The translations under genes and the position numbers were made by a program. From an uncultured Carboxylicivirga sp. (GTDB lineage: Bacteria; Bacteroidota; Bacteroidia; Bacteroidales; Marinilabiliaceae), in NCBI GenBank assembly GCA_947503525.1, contig CANNEA010000003.1, forward strand, positions 496,001-560,000: DNA of 64,000 nt, in the 5' to 3' direction. Positions within the stretch are counted from its first letter, which is position 1; each line of letters opens with the position of its first letter. A model generated the notes under the pieces. The model ran no database searches. It saw nothing but the letters and a program-made list of their open reading frames with translations, and was not told where the DNA came from. Below are positions 19,626-27,967 of the stretch, one piece after another.

Positions 19626-19648
19626 TTGTGAACCGTAATGTTTCACAA
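19626..19648. promoter_or_regulatory. Inverted repeat upstream of the GH78 gene, possible operator
   Basis: Perfect 7-base arms TTGTGAA and TTCACAA separated by 9 bases, about 50 bases before the chosen GH78 start. The size and symmetry suit a dimeric regulator, but no cognate protein is identified. Confidence 0.3.
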
Positions 19649-19697
19649 GGATTAATTGAGTTTAGGAGGTTTAAAATATCGAATAAGAAGTTTACAT

Positions 19698-21983
19698 ATG
19701 GATTTAATAAAATTTAAGTTGTTATTATTTTTTAGTGTTATTTGTTTTTGGGGCTGTGAAGGTCATTCTAAAAATAGCATTGATCCTCCTAAAGGATTAC
19801 TGTGCGAGCTAATGAACAGTCCCGAAAAGGCATTAATAACAGATCAATCTCCTGAATTTGGATGGATCCTTGATAATAAAATTAAGGAACAAACTTCTTA
19901 TCGAATTCTTGTGGCTTCTTCCATTGACTTACTGAGCGAACAAGATGCTGACGTATGGGATAGTGAAAAAGTGAATAGTAAGCAATCCATAAATGTTGAT
20001 TATAATGGAAACGCTTTGGCTGAAAACAGCTCATATTGGTGGAAAGTAAAAATATGGGATGCGGCTGGTAATGAAAGTGATTATAGTCAGGCTCAGCAAT
20101 TTTATACTTCTCTCTTTAACAGAGATGATAATAAATGGCCAGGCGAAAGTCATTTTGTGCAGTTACCTAATGGGACGTGGGTGTCGGAGAATAGACAAAC
20201 GGCAGAATTTGAGAGGATAAACCCCATTCTTTTCGAGCAAATTACCCCAGGTAACTGGATTGCTGATTTTGGAAAAGCAGCATTTGGAACACTTGAATTA
20301 ACAGTGAGCACAACAGAAAGCAATGCAGGTCTTCAAATATTTCTGGGCGAACGGATGAACAAAAGTCTAGGGGTGAATAAAAAACCAGGCCATTCAAATA
20401 TTGGTTTTAAAGAGATTAGCTTGGAGCTTAAGAAAGGAACTCATACTTATCAGATAGAAATTCCTCAACACTTCTCAAATTCTCCTCATACTCAAAAATT
20501 AGCTCCATTCTATCCCGAAGTATTGCCTTTTAGGTATGTGGAAATACATGGTAACAATGCTGAACTTAGCAAGCCTACTCAGCTTGCTTTATTTTATCCT
20601 TTTAATGATGATGCAGCACACTTTTATTCTTCAGATCATAATTTGAATAAAGTTTGGGAGCTCTGTAAATATACCTTGAAAGCCACGCCTTTTCTGGGCT
20701 TATACGCTGATGGTAATCGTGAACGAATGCCCTACGAGGCAGATGCTTTTATTCAACAACTAGGGCATACGTCTGTCGACCGCGAATACGCTGTTGCCCG
20801 TTATACTGCGGATTTTTTAATCTATCATTCATCGTGGCCAAGCGAATGGCAAATGCATTCTGTTTTAATGGCCTGGGAAGATTATATACAAACAGGCAAT
20901 CGCGAGTTATTAGTGGCCAGATATGATGACCTGAAGGCAAAAACGCTTATCGCTTTAGCCGAAAATAATGGATTAATAAGTGCCCGAAAGGATAAGCTAT
21001 CTGATGAGTTTTATGAGAGTATCCATTTTTCCGGTGGGAAGTTTAGAGACATAGTTGACTGGCCAAAAGGAACTCCAGAAGGAAAGAAACAGGCTAGAAA
21101 CGCAGGAGCAAGGCCTGAAGGAGAGAGAGATGGATATGTGTTTACTGATTTTAATACAGTAGTCAATGCCTTTCATTACAAAGCATTGCTTTTAATGTCG
21201 GAAATTGCAGCCGTAAGCAATATGGACGATGATATAGAATTTTTTACTCAGCAAGCATCAAAGGTCAAATTAAGTTTCCAATCTAGTTTTTTTGATGCCG
21301 AAAGAGGAGTATATACAGATGGTATTGGTACCAGTCATGCCAGTTTGCATGCCAATATGTTTCCTTTGGCCTTTGGCCTGGTTGCCGATGAAAATATAAA
21401 ATCGGTGCTTGAACATATAAAAAGCAGAGGGATGGCTTGTAGTGTATATGGTGCACAATATTTACTTGATGCCCTGTTTAATGTGGGAGAGGTTGATTAT
21501 GCATTATCACTAATGAACTCTGATAGCAAACGTAGCTGGTTAAACATGATTCGGGTTGGTTCAACAATGACCACTGAAGCCTGGGATGAATATTACAAAC
21601 CCAACTTAACCTGGAATCATGCCTGGGGTTCTGCACCGGCCAATATTATTGCCCGACGCTTAATGGGAGTGCAAGCTTTGGAGCCAGCCTTTCGTAAGAT
21701 GAGTATATGCCCACAGCTGGGATCTTTGCAAGAAGCAAAGCTTACAATGCCAACAATCAGAGGAACGGTTGGAATTGATATAAAAAAGGACGACAATGAA
21801 TGTAATCTGGAAATTGTAATTCCGGGTAATACGGCGGCTGAACTATGTTTACCTTCATCATTCTCAGACGTTATTATCGATTCAGAAAAAATACAAGCAT
21901 CTAAGAAAAAACATATTGCGGGGAAAGAACACAATATATTTGTTTTACAAAGTGGGACACACTCTATTGTAGCAAAGCAATAA
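19698..21983 (+). CDS. GH78 alpha-L-rhamnosidase, lipoprotein
   Basis: 761 residues from the ATG at 19698, which puts a lipobox (FWGC) after a short signal; the longer frame from 19656 adds 14 residues. N-terminal fibronectin-like domain (about 30-140), beta-sandwich, then the (alpha/alpha)6 catalytic domain with DGNRERMPYEAD (338-349, place of the general acid) and MTTEAWDEYYKPNLTWNHAW (E627 region, place of the general base), and a C-terminal beta domain. It removes terminal alpha-L-rhamnose. The 202-base gap after GH105 suggests its own promoter. Together with GH105 this suggests rhamnose and uronic acid in the PUL1 substrate. Confidence 0.9.
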   Translation: MDLIKFKLLLFFSVICFWGCEGHSKNSIDPPKGLLCELMNSPEKALITDQSPEFGWILDNKIKEQTSYRILVASSIDLLSEQDADVWDSEKVNSKQSINVDYNGNALAENSSYWWKVKIWDAAGNESDYSQAQQFYTSLFNRDDNKWPGESHFVQLPNGTWVSENRQTAEFERINPILFEQITPGNWIADFGKAAFGTLELTVSTTESNAGLQIFLGERMNKSLGVNKKPGHSNIGFKEISLELKKGTHTYQIEIPQHFSNSPHTQKLAPFYPEVLPFRYVEIHGNNAELSKPTQLALFYPFNDDAAHFYSSDHNLNKVWELCKYTLKATPFLGLYADGNRERMPYEADAFIQQLGHTSVDREYAVARYTADFLIYHSSWPSEWQMHSVLMAWEDYIQTGNRELLVARYDDLKAKTLIALAENNGLISARKDKLSDEFYESIHFSGGKFRDIVDWPKGTPEGKKQARNAGARPEGERDGYVFTDFNTVVNAFHYKALLLMSEIAAVSNMDDDIEFFTQQASKVKLSFQSSFFDAERGVYTDGIGTSHASLHANMFPLAFGLVADENIKSVLEHIKSRGMACSVYGAQYLLDALFNVGEVDYALSLMNSDSKRSWLNMIRVGSTMTTEAWDEYYKPNLTWNHAWGSAPANIIARRLMGVQALEPAFRKMSICPQLGSLQEAKLTMPTIRGTVGIDIKKDDNECNLEIVIPGNTAAELCLPSSFSDVIIDSEKIQASKKKHIAGKEHNIFVLQSGTHSIVAKQ

Positions 21984-22026
21984 AATTAGAATAGTTGAGA
22001 TGTAGAGATATAGAGCTCGAATTGAT

Positions 22027-22058
22027 ATTACAAGTTGGTATGCATACCAACTTGTAAT
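22027..22058. terminator. 32-bp perfect palindrome between convergent genes (bidirectional terminator)
   Basis: Arms ATTACAAGTTGGTATG and CATACCAACTTGTAAT are exact reverse complements with no spacer. It lies 44 bases after the GH78 stop and 23 bases from the stop of the minus-strand Crp/Fnr gene, the right place for a shared bidirectional terminator. Confidence 0.7.
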
Positions 22059-22080
22059 GCATTAATTCCTTGGATCGGGC

Positions 22081-22647
22081 TTATTTTATTTTTCGTACTC
22101 TGCTTAATGTTTCTGGCGAAATACCCAGGAAGGAGGCAATGTAGTGGAGAGGAACAGTTTTTATAACTTCAGGGAATTCATAAAAGAATTCAGTATATCG
22201 TTCGTGCGCTGATTGACTTTGAAGTGATATGGAGCGCTGTTCCATTTTTATATAATAATTCTCAATTAATACTCTGCCAGCCTGCTGCCATTTCCAGTCT
22301 TCCTGGTATAATGTTTCCAGATCTTTTCGTTTTACGGTAATAAGTGTTGAATCTTGTAAAGCTTGTATGTTTTCAATGGCTGGTTTATTTTGCAAAAAGC
22401 TTAATAATGCAACTGCAACGGAATTTTCAGTTAAAAAGAAGGTAGTTGTTTCCTTATCCTTTATGGAATAAAACGAACGTAATAGGCCATCAACAACAAA
22501 TCCAAGTCGGTCAGAAACTCTACCAGCCTTACTAAAATAATCACCTTTTCTTAATTCCTCCGTTTTAAAATAGGGTAAAGCACGCTCAAAATCACTTTGG
22601 TCAAAAGGGGCTAATGAGAGCATAAACGGTTTTAAAGCATCCAGCAT
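22081..22647 (-). CDS. Crp/Fnr-family transcriptional regulator
   Basis: 188 residues: cyclic-nucleotide-binding-fold domain (about 10-125, with LRKGDYFSKAGRVSDRLGFVVDG) and a short C-terminal helix-turn-helix (PLHYIASFLGISPETLSRVRK). It has no cysteine cluster at the N-terminus, so it is not an Fnr-type iron-sulfur sensor. The type is abundant in Bacteroidota and its ligand is usually unknown. It is transcribed in the same direction as the lyase/SCP2/transketolase operon, 169 bases behind it. A TTGAC-N4-ATCAA box lies ahead of that operon, so it is a candidate regulator. Confidence 0.88.
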   Translation of the reverse strand: MLDALKPFMLSLAPFDQSDFERALPYFKTEELRKGDYFSKAGRVSDRLGFVVDGLLRSFYSIKDKETTTFFLTENSVAVALLSFLQNKPAIENIQALQDSTLITVKRKDLETLYQEDWKWQQAGRVLIENYYIKMEQRSISLQSQSAHERYTEFFYEFPEVIKTVPLHYIASFLGISPETLSRVRKIK

Positions 22648-22816
22648 GTTTTCATAATTATTGATTAAGATAAAGGTAATTCGTTTATTAAATCAATAAA
22701 ACTTCTGAATGGAAAAATGAACTTTAGGCTACATTATTTTTGCCCGGTTGTATCGGATTATCTATCACGTCCGCATAAATATTCGGAAGTGAGAGCATTG
22801 TAGCTTTATTCAATAC

Positions 22817-23968
22817 TTAATCCTCTGTATATCCGGTCAAGGTACCCCAAGATGTCATGGATGATGTAAATCCTTCAGGCCTTATCTGTTGGATGACCTG
22901 TTTGGTATAGGGCATGGGTATATTTTTTCTTATGGCATAATGATGATAAACCCGCTCGTAAATTGGGGCAAACTTTCCACGTCCCTTCTCGGATATCAGC
23001 CCCTTAAATTTATAATACATATTGTAATACGGAACCTCATGCCCCAGGTTGTACCTGGCCGTATATTCGAAGCCATGTAATAGTCGATTATCAAGATAAG
23101 AATATAAATCAATGCCTTGTTTCCATGCTATTTCACTTATTGCACCAAGGTAACCCAATCCCATTTGTGTATGTCCCTGGTCACGACCACTTTCCTGGCA
23201 CTGACCACTAAGCGAATCGATGTAAGCCGAATAAGTTGAGTAAGGTTGAAAGTTAGTGCCCATAACATGCCTTAGCGCTCCATTAAACATAGCCGTGTCA
23301 TTGCAAAAAATGCTGATTGCCATTACAGAATTAACCATCGATAGTCCCCAGTTTCCATTTGAATGCATACTATTGGTATAAAAGTTATCGATCAGCGGAT
23401 AAAAAACAGTGAGCAAGATGTTTTCAAATTGTTTAATCTCATCTGCCGGCCAGTTCTTATAAGTATAACGGATGATTTCGGCTGCATTGCAGTATTTTTG
23501 AGCGGTCATACCGGCCAATAAGTTATCATCTTTACCGGTAATGCTCTGTAAAGTACTTGCCCAGGCATTCAATATTTCAATGGCCTTTTCAGCATGTAAG
23601 GTGTCTTCTGTAATATACCATTGCAGTGCATGTGAATAAGCGGCTTCACCATCATTTGAAATAGCAGGATCGCCAAGCCTGTTTTTTCCATAACTATCAC
23701 GATGAACTCTTTCAAATGGAGTAGGGGCCCAATTCAAAGATGATCCCTTCCATGATCGCATTTCCTTATATGCTTCAATCCAGGGTTCTTCTTTATTAAC
23801 TACTTTTGATTTGATGAAATTTAACTCATCCAAATTGTGTAATATACCGGGATGAGTAAAGCCATCAACTGTATAGTTTTTCTCATTGCTATCCGATTGA
23901 ACGCAAGAAGTGCTGAGTTGTGCAATAATCAATAGAATGGATGCTGAAAATAGTTTAGGAATTGTCAT
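22817..23968 (-). CDS. Alginate-lyase-fold lipoprotein (PL5/PL38-like)
   Basis: 383 residues with a lipobox (LSTSC) after the signal. The mature part is an alpha/alpha toroid of the Pfam alginate_lyase type: early WxxAYKEMRSW helix, TAQKYCNAAEIIRYT, the conserved NSMHSNGNWG loop and QESGRDQGHTQMGLG. Asn, His and Tyr/Arg in these loops are the usual beta-elimination residues. The family includes mannuronate and glucuronan lyases, so a poly-uronic substrate is likely; the exact one is not visible. It sits 35 bases downstream of an SCP2-like gene on the same strand, so it may be co-transcribed with a metabolic operon rather than with a PUL. Confidence 0.8.
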   Translation of the reverse strand: MTIPKLFSASILLIIAQLSTSCVQSDSNEKNYTVDGFTHPGILHNLDELNFIKSKVVNKEEPWIEAYKEMRSWKGSSLNWAPTPFERVHRDSYGKNRLGDPAISNDGEAAYSHALQWYITEDTLHAEKAIEILNAWASTLQSITGKDDNLLAGMTAQKYCNAAEIIRYTYKNWPADEIKQFENILLTVFYPLIDNFYTNSMHSNGNWGLSMVNSVMAISIFCNDTAMFNGALRHVMGTNFQPYSTYSAYIDSLSGQCQESGRDQGHTQMGLGYLGAISEIAWKQGIDLYSYLDNRLLHGFEYTARYNLGHEVPYYNMYYKFKGLISEKGRGKFAPIYERVYHHYAIRKNIPMPYTKQVIQQIRPEGFTSSMTSWGTLTGYTED

Positions 23969-24003
23969 TGCTTATTAAGTCGTTTTTTTACTTTTCGTAT
24001 TTA

Positions 24004-24780
24004 TTAAGTGGTTAATGCCTGAATCCGCATCATATAATCATTTAAATTATTAGCATATTCTGGCGAACCTTCAATGCTAATGTGATTCTTATCCACCCCA
24101 TCTACAAATTCAACATCTTTTAATAATATATTTAAGGCACCGTCAATGCCATTGAATTTCATATGTACAAAGGGGCGTTTACGTTTGTAAAAACCTCTTC
24201 CTGATTTTGTTTTACCTGCCTTAACGCGAAGATAGGTCGCAATATCTGTTCCTTCAACAGATAACTGATATATACGGTCTGGTTGCCTGCTAGTCCACGC
24301 AAGCATGTCCGGATCACCACTTTTGTTTAACTTACTTAAGGCTGTACATACCATGTATAAAGCCATTTTTACTTTCAAATATCTTTTAAGCTCATTCTTT
24401 GGTCGAGCATTGGGCATCATTAGTTTTAGCAACAATAACATGGAAACAAAACTGCCTAGTAGCCTGAAATTAAATAAACCTTTAATAGAGGGAAGCGCCA
24501 TGCCACCTGATAAAAAGGCATTCATTTTTTTAACGGTACTAAAGGTAAAAATTAAGTCGCCTTTATCCAGATTATCTTCTTCAATTGTTATTTCACCTTT
24601 GTTAAAGGTAAAGTGTGCTCCCAGGTAGCCCTCATTATGTCGTGCCCGTATAATTACATTTGCTGAAATGTCTTTAAAATTCTTAGCAGTCTTGGGATCA
24701 TCTTTTAATAATACTTTGAAGACCGGAAAAACGGCTTTTATATAGAGTTCAGCAACGAGTAAATCATTGTTAGTTGTCAT
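24004..24780 (-). CDS. SCP2-like (sterol carrier protein 2 fold) protein B
   Basis: 258 residues, no signal peptide, so cytoplasmic. The first half (about 1-115) has the SCP2 pattern of alternating strands followed by an ...AFLSGGMALPSIKG... loop; the second half (about 165-255) repeats a similar pattern (VHMKFNGIDGALNILLKD ... ISIEGSPEYANNLNDYM). SCP2 folds have a hydrophobic tunnel for lipids or acyl chains. It is the last metabolic gene of the operon, 41 bases after the transketolase C-terminal subunit, and is a distant paralogue of the protein at 27968-28729. Assignment to the fold is by pattern, not by close similarity. Confidence 0.65.
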   Translation of the reverse strand: MTTNNDLLVAELYIKAVFPVFKVLLKDDPKTAKNFKDISANVIIRARHNEGYLGAHFTFNKGEITIEEDNLDKGDLIFTFSTVKKMNAFLSGGMALPSIKGLFNFRLLGSFVSMLLLLKLMMPNARPKNELKRYLKVKMALYMVCTALSKLNKSGDPDMLAWTSRQPDRIYQLSVEGTDIATYLRVKAGKTKSGRGFYKRKRPFVHMKFNGIDGALNILLKDVEFVDGVDKNHISIEGSPEYANNLNDYMMRIQALTT

Positions 24781-24821
24781 AAATAATAACTATTAATATA
24801 GTTTAACTTTAAGCATAAGGG

Positions 24822-25841
24822 CTAGTACTCATCTTCCCAATTGTCATCTTCCTCGAAATCTTTCCCCATAATTTCACGAACATTTTCAATAATACCATCA
24901 GCATTCAGCTTATAATGGGCGTATAAATCTTCGGGATATCCGATCTCAGCAAATTCATCTTGCAGGCCTACTTTAGAAAAAGCACATCCTTTTCCACTCT
25001 CGGCAATCACATCGGCCACAGCTGTTCCTAAACCACCAATTGTACTATGTTCCTCTACAGTTAACAGACGTCTGGTTTCTGTTACAGCTTTTAAAATAGC
25101 TTCTTTGTCAATGGGTTTAATGGTATGAATATTAATAACTCTAACACTTAAGCCATCATTCTCGGCAAGAAAATCAGCTGCTTCTGCCGCTTGAAGTACA
25201 GTAATTCCAGTGGCAATAATTGTGATATCTGTACCCTGGCGGATTTCGATGGATTTACCAATTTGAAAGTCGTAGTTTTCATCTTTATAGTACGAAGGTT
25301 CAAAACCTCTACCAATGCGGATATACACTGGACCTGGATATTTTACAGCCGCTTTAACAGCTTTGGCAGTTTCAATACCATCAGCTGGCACTATTACAGT
25401 CATATTGGCAAACGATCGCATGATGGCAATATCTTCTGTGGCCTGATGAGTTGTTCCGGCAGAGGCAAATGCAACTCCACCATGCGTGGCAATGATTTTT
25501 ACATTTAATTTTTGATAACAGATATCGGTACGAATTTGCTCGGCAGCTCTCAATGAGGCAAAAACAGCCATGGTAGAAACAAAAGGTTTTAAGCCTGTTT
25601 TGGCCATCCCGGCAGCAATCCCAAACATGTTTTGCTCTGCAATGCCTACATTAACAAATCGTTCGGGAAATTTCTCCTGAAATAAACCAATTTTAGTGGA
25701 CTTCGCTAAATCAGCAGAAAGACCCACTATTTCAGAATGCTCATCCCCTAAATCGCACAATACTTGTCCATATATTTCGGCTTGTGTCAGTTTATTTGCA
25801 TCATAAACATTCCAAGTTGTTCCTGTTACTTTTTTACTCAT
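24822..25841 (-). CDS. Split transketolase, C-terminal (pyrimidine/transketolase-C) subunit
   Basis: 339 residues: pyrimidine-binding domain with the catalytic glutamate E69 in VNVGIAEQNMFGIAAGMA, the HGGVAFASAGTTHQATEDIA segment, and a C-terminal transketolase-C domain ending in an acidic tail (EEDDNWEDEY). It forms the ThDP active site with the N-terminal subunit encoded 17 bases upstream. Split transketolases occur in pathways with unusual acceptors, for example apulose 4-phosphate or sulfosugars, besides ordinary pentose metabolism. Here the gene sits next to a class III aminotransferase and SCP2-like proteins, so a special substrate is likely. Confidence 0.9.
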   Translation of the reverse strand: MSKKVTGTTWNVYDANKLTQAEIYGQVLCDLGDEHSEIVGLSADLAKSTKIGLFQEKFPERFVNVGIAEQNMFGIAAGMAKTGLKPFVSTMAVFASLRAAEQIRTDICYQKLNVKIIATHGGVAFASAGTTHQATEDIAIMRSFANMTVIVPADGIETAKAVKAAVKYPGPVYIRIGRGFEPSYYKDENYDFQIGKSIEIRQGTDITIIATGITVLQAAEAADFLAENDGLSVRVINIHTIKPIDKEAILKAVTETRRLLTVEEHSTIGGLGTAVADVIAESGKGCAFSKVGLQDEFAEIGYPEDLYAHYKLNADGIIENVREIMGKDFEEDDNWEDEY

Positions 25842-25858
25842 GTTTTTAAGATTTTGAT

Positions 25859-26704
25859 TTAAATTCCCAGGTCAGCGTACATCTTATCGACTGAAAGATG
25901 GGCTTGCTTTCCTTTTTCAGAATCAATAGCTCCATAATGCCATTTGGTTTGATCTTCCATAAAATCAACCCCTTTGCCTTTAATGGTTTTTGCTATAAGC
26001 ACTGTGGGTTTACCCTTAATCTCCAAGGCATAGTCTATGGCCTTTGAAAGTTCAATCATATCATGTCCATCTATCTCAAGGGTTTCCCAGCCAAAAGCCT
26101 TCCACTTATCTGCCAGAGGTTCTAGACCCATTATTTGTTCAACAGGCCCATCAATCATTTGCATATTGCGATCAACAAAAAGGATTAGGTTATCTGCCTT
26201 ATGATGAGCTGCGGCCATGGCTGCTTCCCAGTTGGATCCTTCATTGAGTTCTCCATCGCCAACAATGCAATAAGTGTTAAAATCCTTTTTTTGCATTTTT
26301 GCTCCCAAAGCCATTCCTAAAGCCATTGGCAAACCATGACCTAATGAACCGGTAGATGCATCACAGCCTTTAATTTTCAGGCTGTCAGGGTGCATTCCAA
26401 AAGGGGATTTAAATTTATTAAATGTGTCCAATAAGGCCTTGTCGAAATAACCTCGCTCAGCTAAAGTGGGCACATAGCCAATAGCTCCATGTCCCTTACT
26501 TAAGATAAATCGGTCACGATGTGGATCATCCGGATTTGAAGGATCAATATTCAGGTATTTAAAATATAAGATGACCAGTATATCGAGCATACTTAAACCA
26601 CCTCCAATATGCGCGCCACCAGCTTTCATGGTAGTGTCAATAATGGAATGTCTAATGGTTCGGGCCGTCTCCAGTAGTTTTTTATGTTCGTCAGTAGTCA
26701 GCAT
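25859..26704 (-). CDS. Split transketolase, N-terminal (ThDP-binding) subunit
   Basis: 281 residues, a lone transketolase PP domain. ThDP/Mg motif: GDG at 149-151 through N180 (GDGELNEGSNWEAA ... FVDRN). Also SKGHG (69-73) and GSLGHGLPMALGMA (119-132). With the C-terminal subunit downstream it transfers a two-carbon ketol unit. The reading frame starts 8 bases after the aminotransferase stop, indicating tight co-expression. Confidence 0.92.
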   Translation of the reverse strand: MLTTDEHKKLLETARTIRHSIIDTTMKAGGAHIGGGLSMLDILVILYFKYLNIDPSNPDDPHRDRFILSKGHGAIGYVPTLAERGYFDKALLDTFNKFKSPFGMHPDSLKIKGCDASTGSLGHGLPMALGMALGAKMQKKDFNTYCIVGDGELNEGSNWEAAMAAAHHKADNLILFVDRNMQMIDGPVEQIMGLEPLADKWKAFGWETLEIDGHDMIELSKAIDYALEIKGKPTVLIAKTIKGKGVDFMEDQTKWHYGAIDSEKGKQAHLSVDKMYADLGI

Positions 26705-26712
26705 AATTGTAT

Positions 26713-27954
26713 CTATTTTGTATTGTTTTTGATTGCTTTAAATGCCTCATCCGCAATTTTCAAGGTTAATTCAATATCTTCATTGGTATGAGCTGCAGAA
26801 ACAAACCAATTGTGATGCGATGTGAAATATGCTCCGCGCTTGGTAGCTTCTCCACACCATTTTTGATGTAACACAAGACTTGGATCGTCCACCAACCTGT
26901 ATGAGGCCATGGATGGATGTCCCGTAATTTTCATGGTGTAACCATGATCCTTAGCCAGATCAATTAAGCCCGAATTAAGCTTGGTGCCGATGTCAAACAT
27001 TTTTTGAACACTATTGGTCTTCTTCATTTCGCGTATGGTAGCCAGGGCGGCTGCCATTGGCTCAGCTGAAAACCAATAACTACCAGTATGAAAAACATTA
27101 CTGGCAGCACTTAATACATCTTTTGTTCCAACCAAAGATGAAATAGGATACCCATTACCAATGGCTTTACAAAAGGCAATTAAATCAGGTTTAAATCCAA
27201 AAAACTCGTTTGATCCTCCCATATCCATTCTAAATCCGGCACGAACATCATCAATGATTAAAAGGATGCCTTCGTTTTTGCATAAATTTTCTACTTTTTG
27301 CCAATAACCTTCGTCAGGATACTCGCTATCAGCAAAGGTTGGATGATGATAAGGGGTTGAAATGATGCCTGCTATTTTTCCCTTATTAGCATGAACATAT
27401 TTCTCCAAAGCCTCATAATTGTTCCATTCACCAACTATGATATCCTTTGCATCGTTAAAAGTTATGCCATGATGATCGGGCGATTGAGACCATGGAGCAG
27501 TGCCATGGTAACCTCCTTTTAGTCTGATGATCTTATCACGACCCGTATGAGCGCGAGCTATCATCAACGAAAAAGTGGTCATATCGGCCCCATTTTTGGC
27601 GAAAAAGGCCCAATCTGCGATGGGGATAGTATCTACCATTTCTTGAGCCAGCTCAACCATTACTTCGGCCGGTCCACTGGCACAGTTAGCCTTTTTGCGC
27701 TGAGCATCAGCAGCAGCATCCACAGTCGGATTATTATAGCCTAAAACCATTGGTCCATAGGCACACATGTAATCAATAAACTCATTGCCATCTATGTCCC
27801 AAAAACGTGATCCTTCAGCTTTTTCAACATAAAATGGATAGTCCGTGACAGGTATTAATGGAGCCGGACTAAAATGTCCATATATACCGCATGGTATGAT
27901 ATCAGCAGCCTTTTTAAACAGTTCTTGAGATTTATGATAGGTATATGTTTTCAT
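26713..27954 (-). CDS. Class III PLP aminotransferase (glutamate-1-semialdehyde aminomutase-like)
   Basis: 413 residues, fold type I. PLP lysine K263 in FCKAIGNGYPISS; cofactor aspartate D235 in IIDDVRAGFRMD, where the family usually has DEV; phosphate-binding NGADMTTFSLMIARAHTGR around 121-139. Length and motifs resemble GSA aminomutases, but the surroundings contain no haem genes, and HemL proteins have a different pattern around 20-60. Likely transaminates an aldehyde or ketone made or used by the transketolase. Located 13 bases after an SCP2-like gene and 8 bases before the transketolase N-subunit. Substrate unknown. Confidence 0.85.
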   Translation of the reverse strand: MKTYTYHKSQELFKKAADIIPCGIYGHFSPAPLIPVTDYPFYVEKAEGSRFWDIDGNEFIDYMCAYGPMVLGYNNPTVDAAADAQRKKANCASGPAEVMVELAQEMVDTIPIADWAFFAKNGADMTTFSLMIARAHTGRDKIIRLKGGYHGTAPWSQSPDHHGITFNDAKDIIVGEWNNYEALEKYVHANKGKIAGIISTPYHHPTFADSEYPDEGYWQKVENLCKNEGILLIIDDVRAGFRMDMGGSNEFFGFKPDLIAFCKAIGNGYPISSLVGTKDVLSAASNVFHTGSYWFSAEPMAAALATIREMKKTNSVQKMFDIGTKLNSGLIDLAKDHGYTMKITGHPSMASYRLVDDPSLVLHQKWCGEATKRGAYFTSHHNWFVSAAHTNEDIELTLKIADEAFKAIKNNTK

Positions 27955-27967
27955 ATTTAAGCTAAAT

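Noticed and set aside
26713-27954. Calling the class III aminotransferase HemL (haem synthesis).
   Set aside because: Neighbours are transketolase and SCP2-like genes, and no haem genes are present; only family-level similarity supports it.
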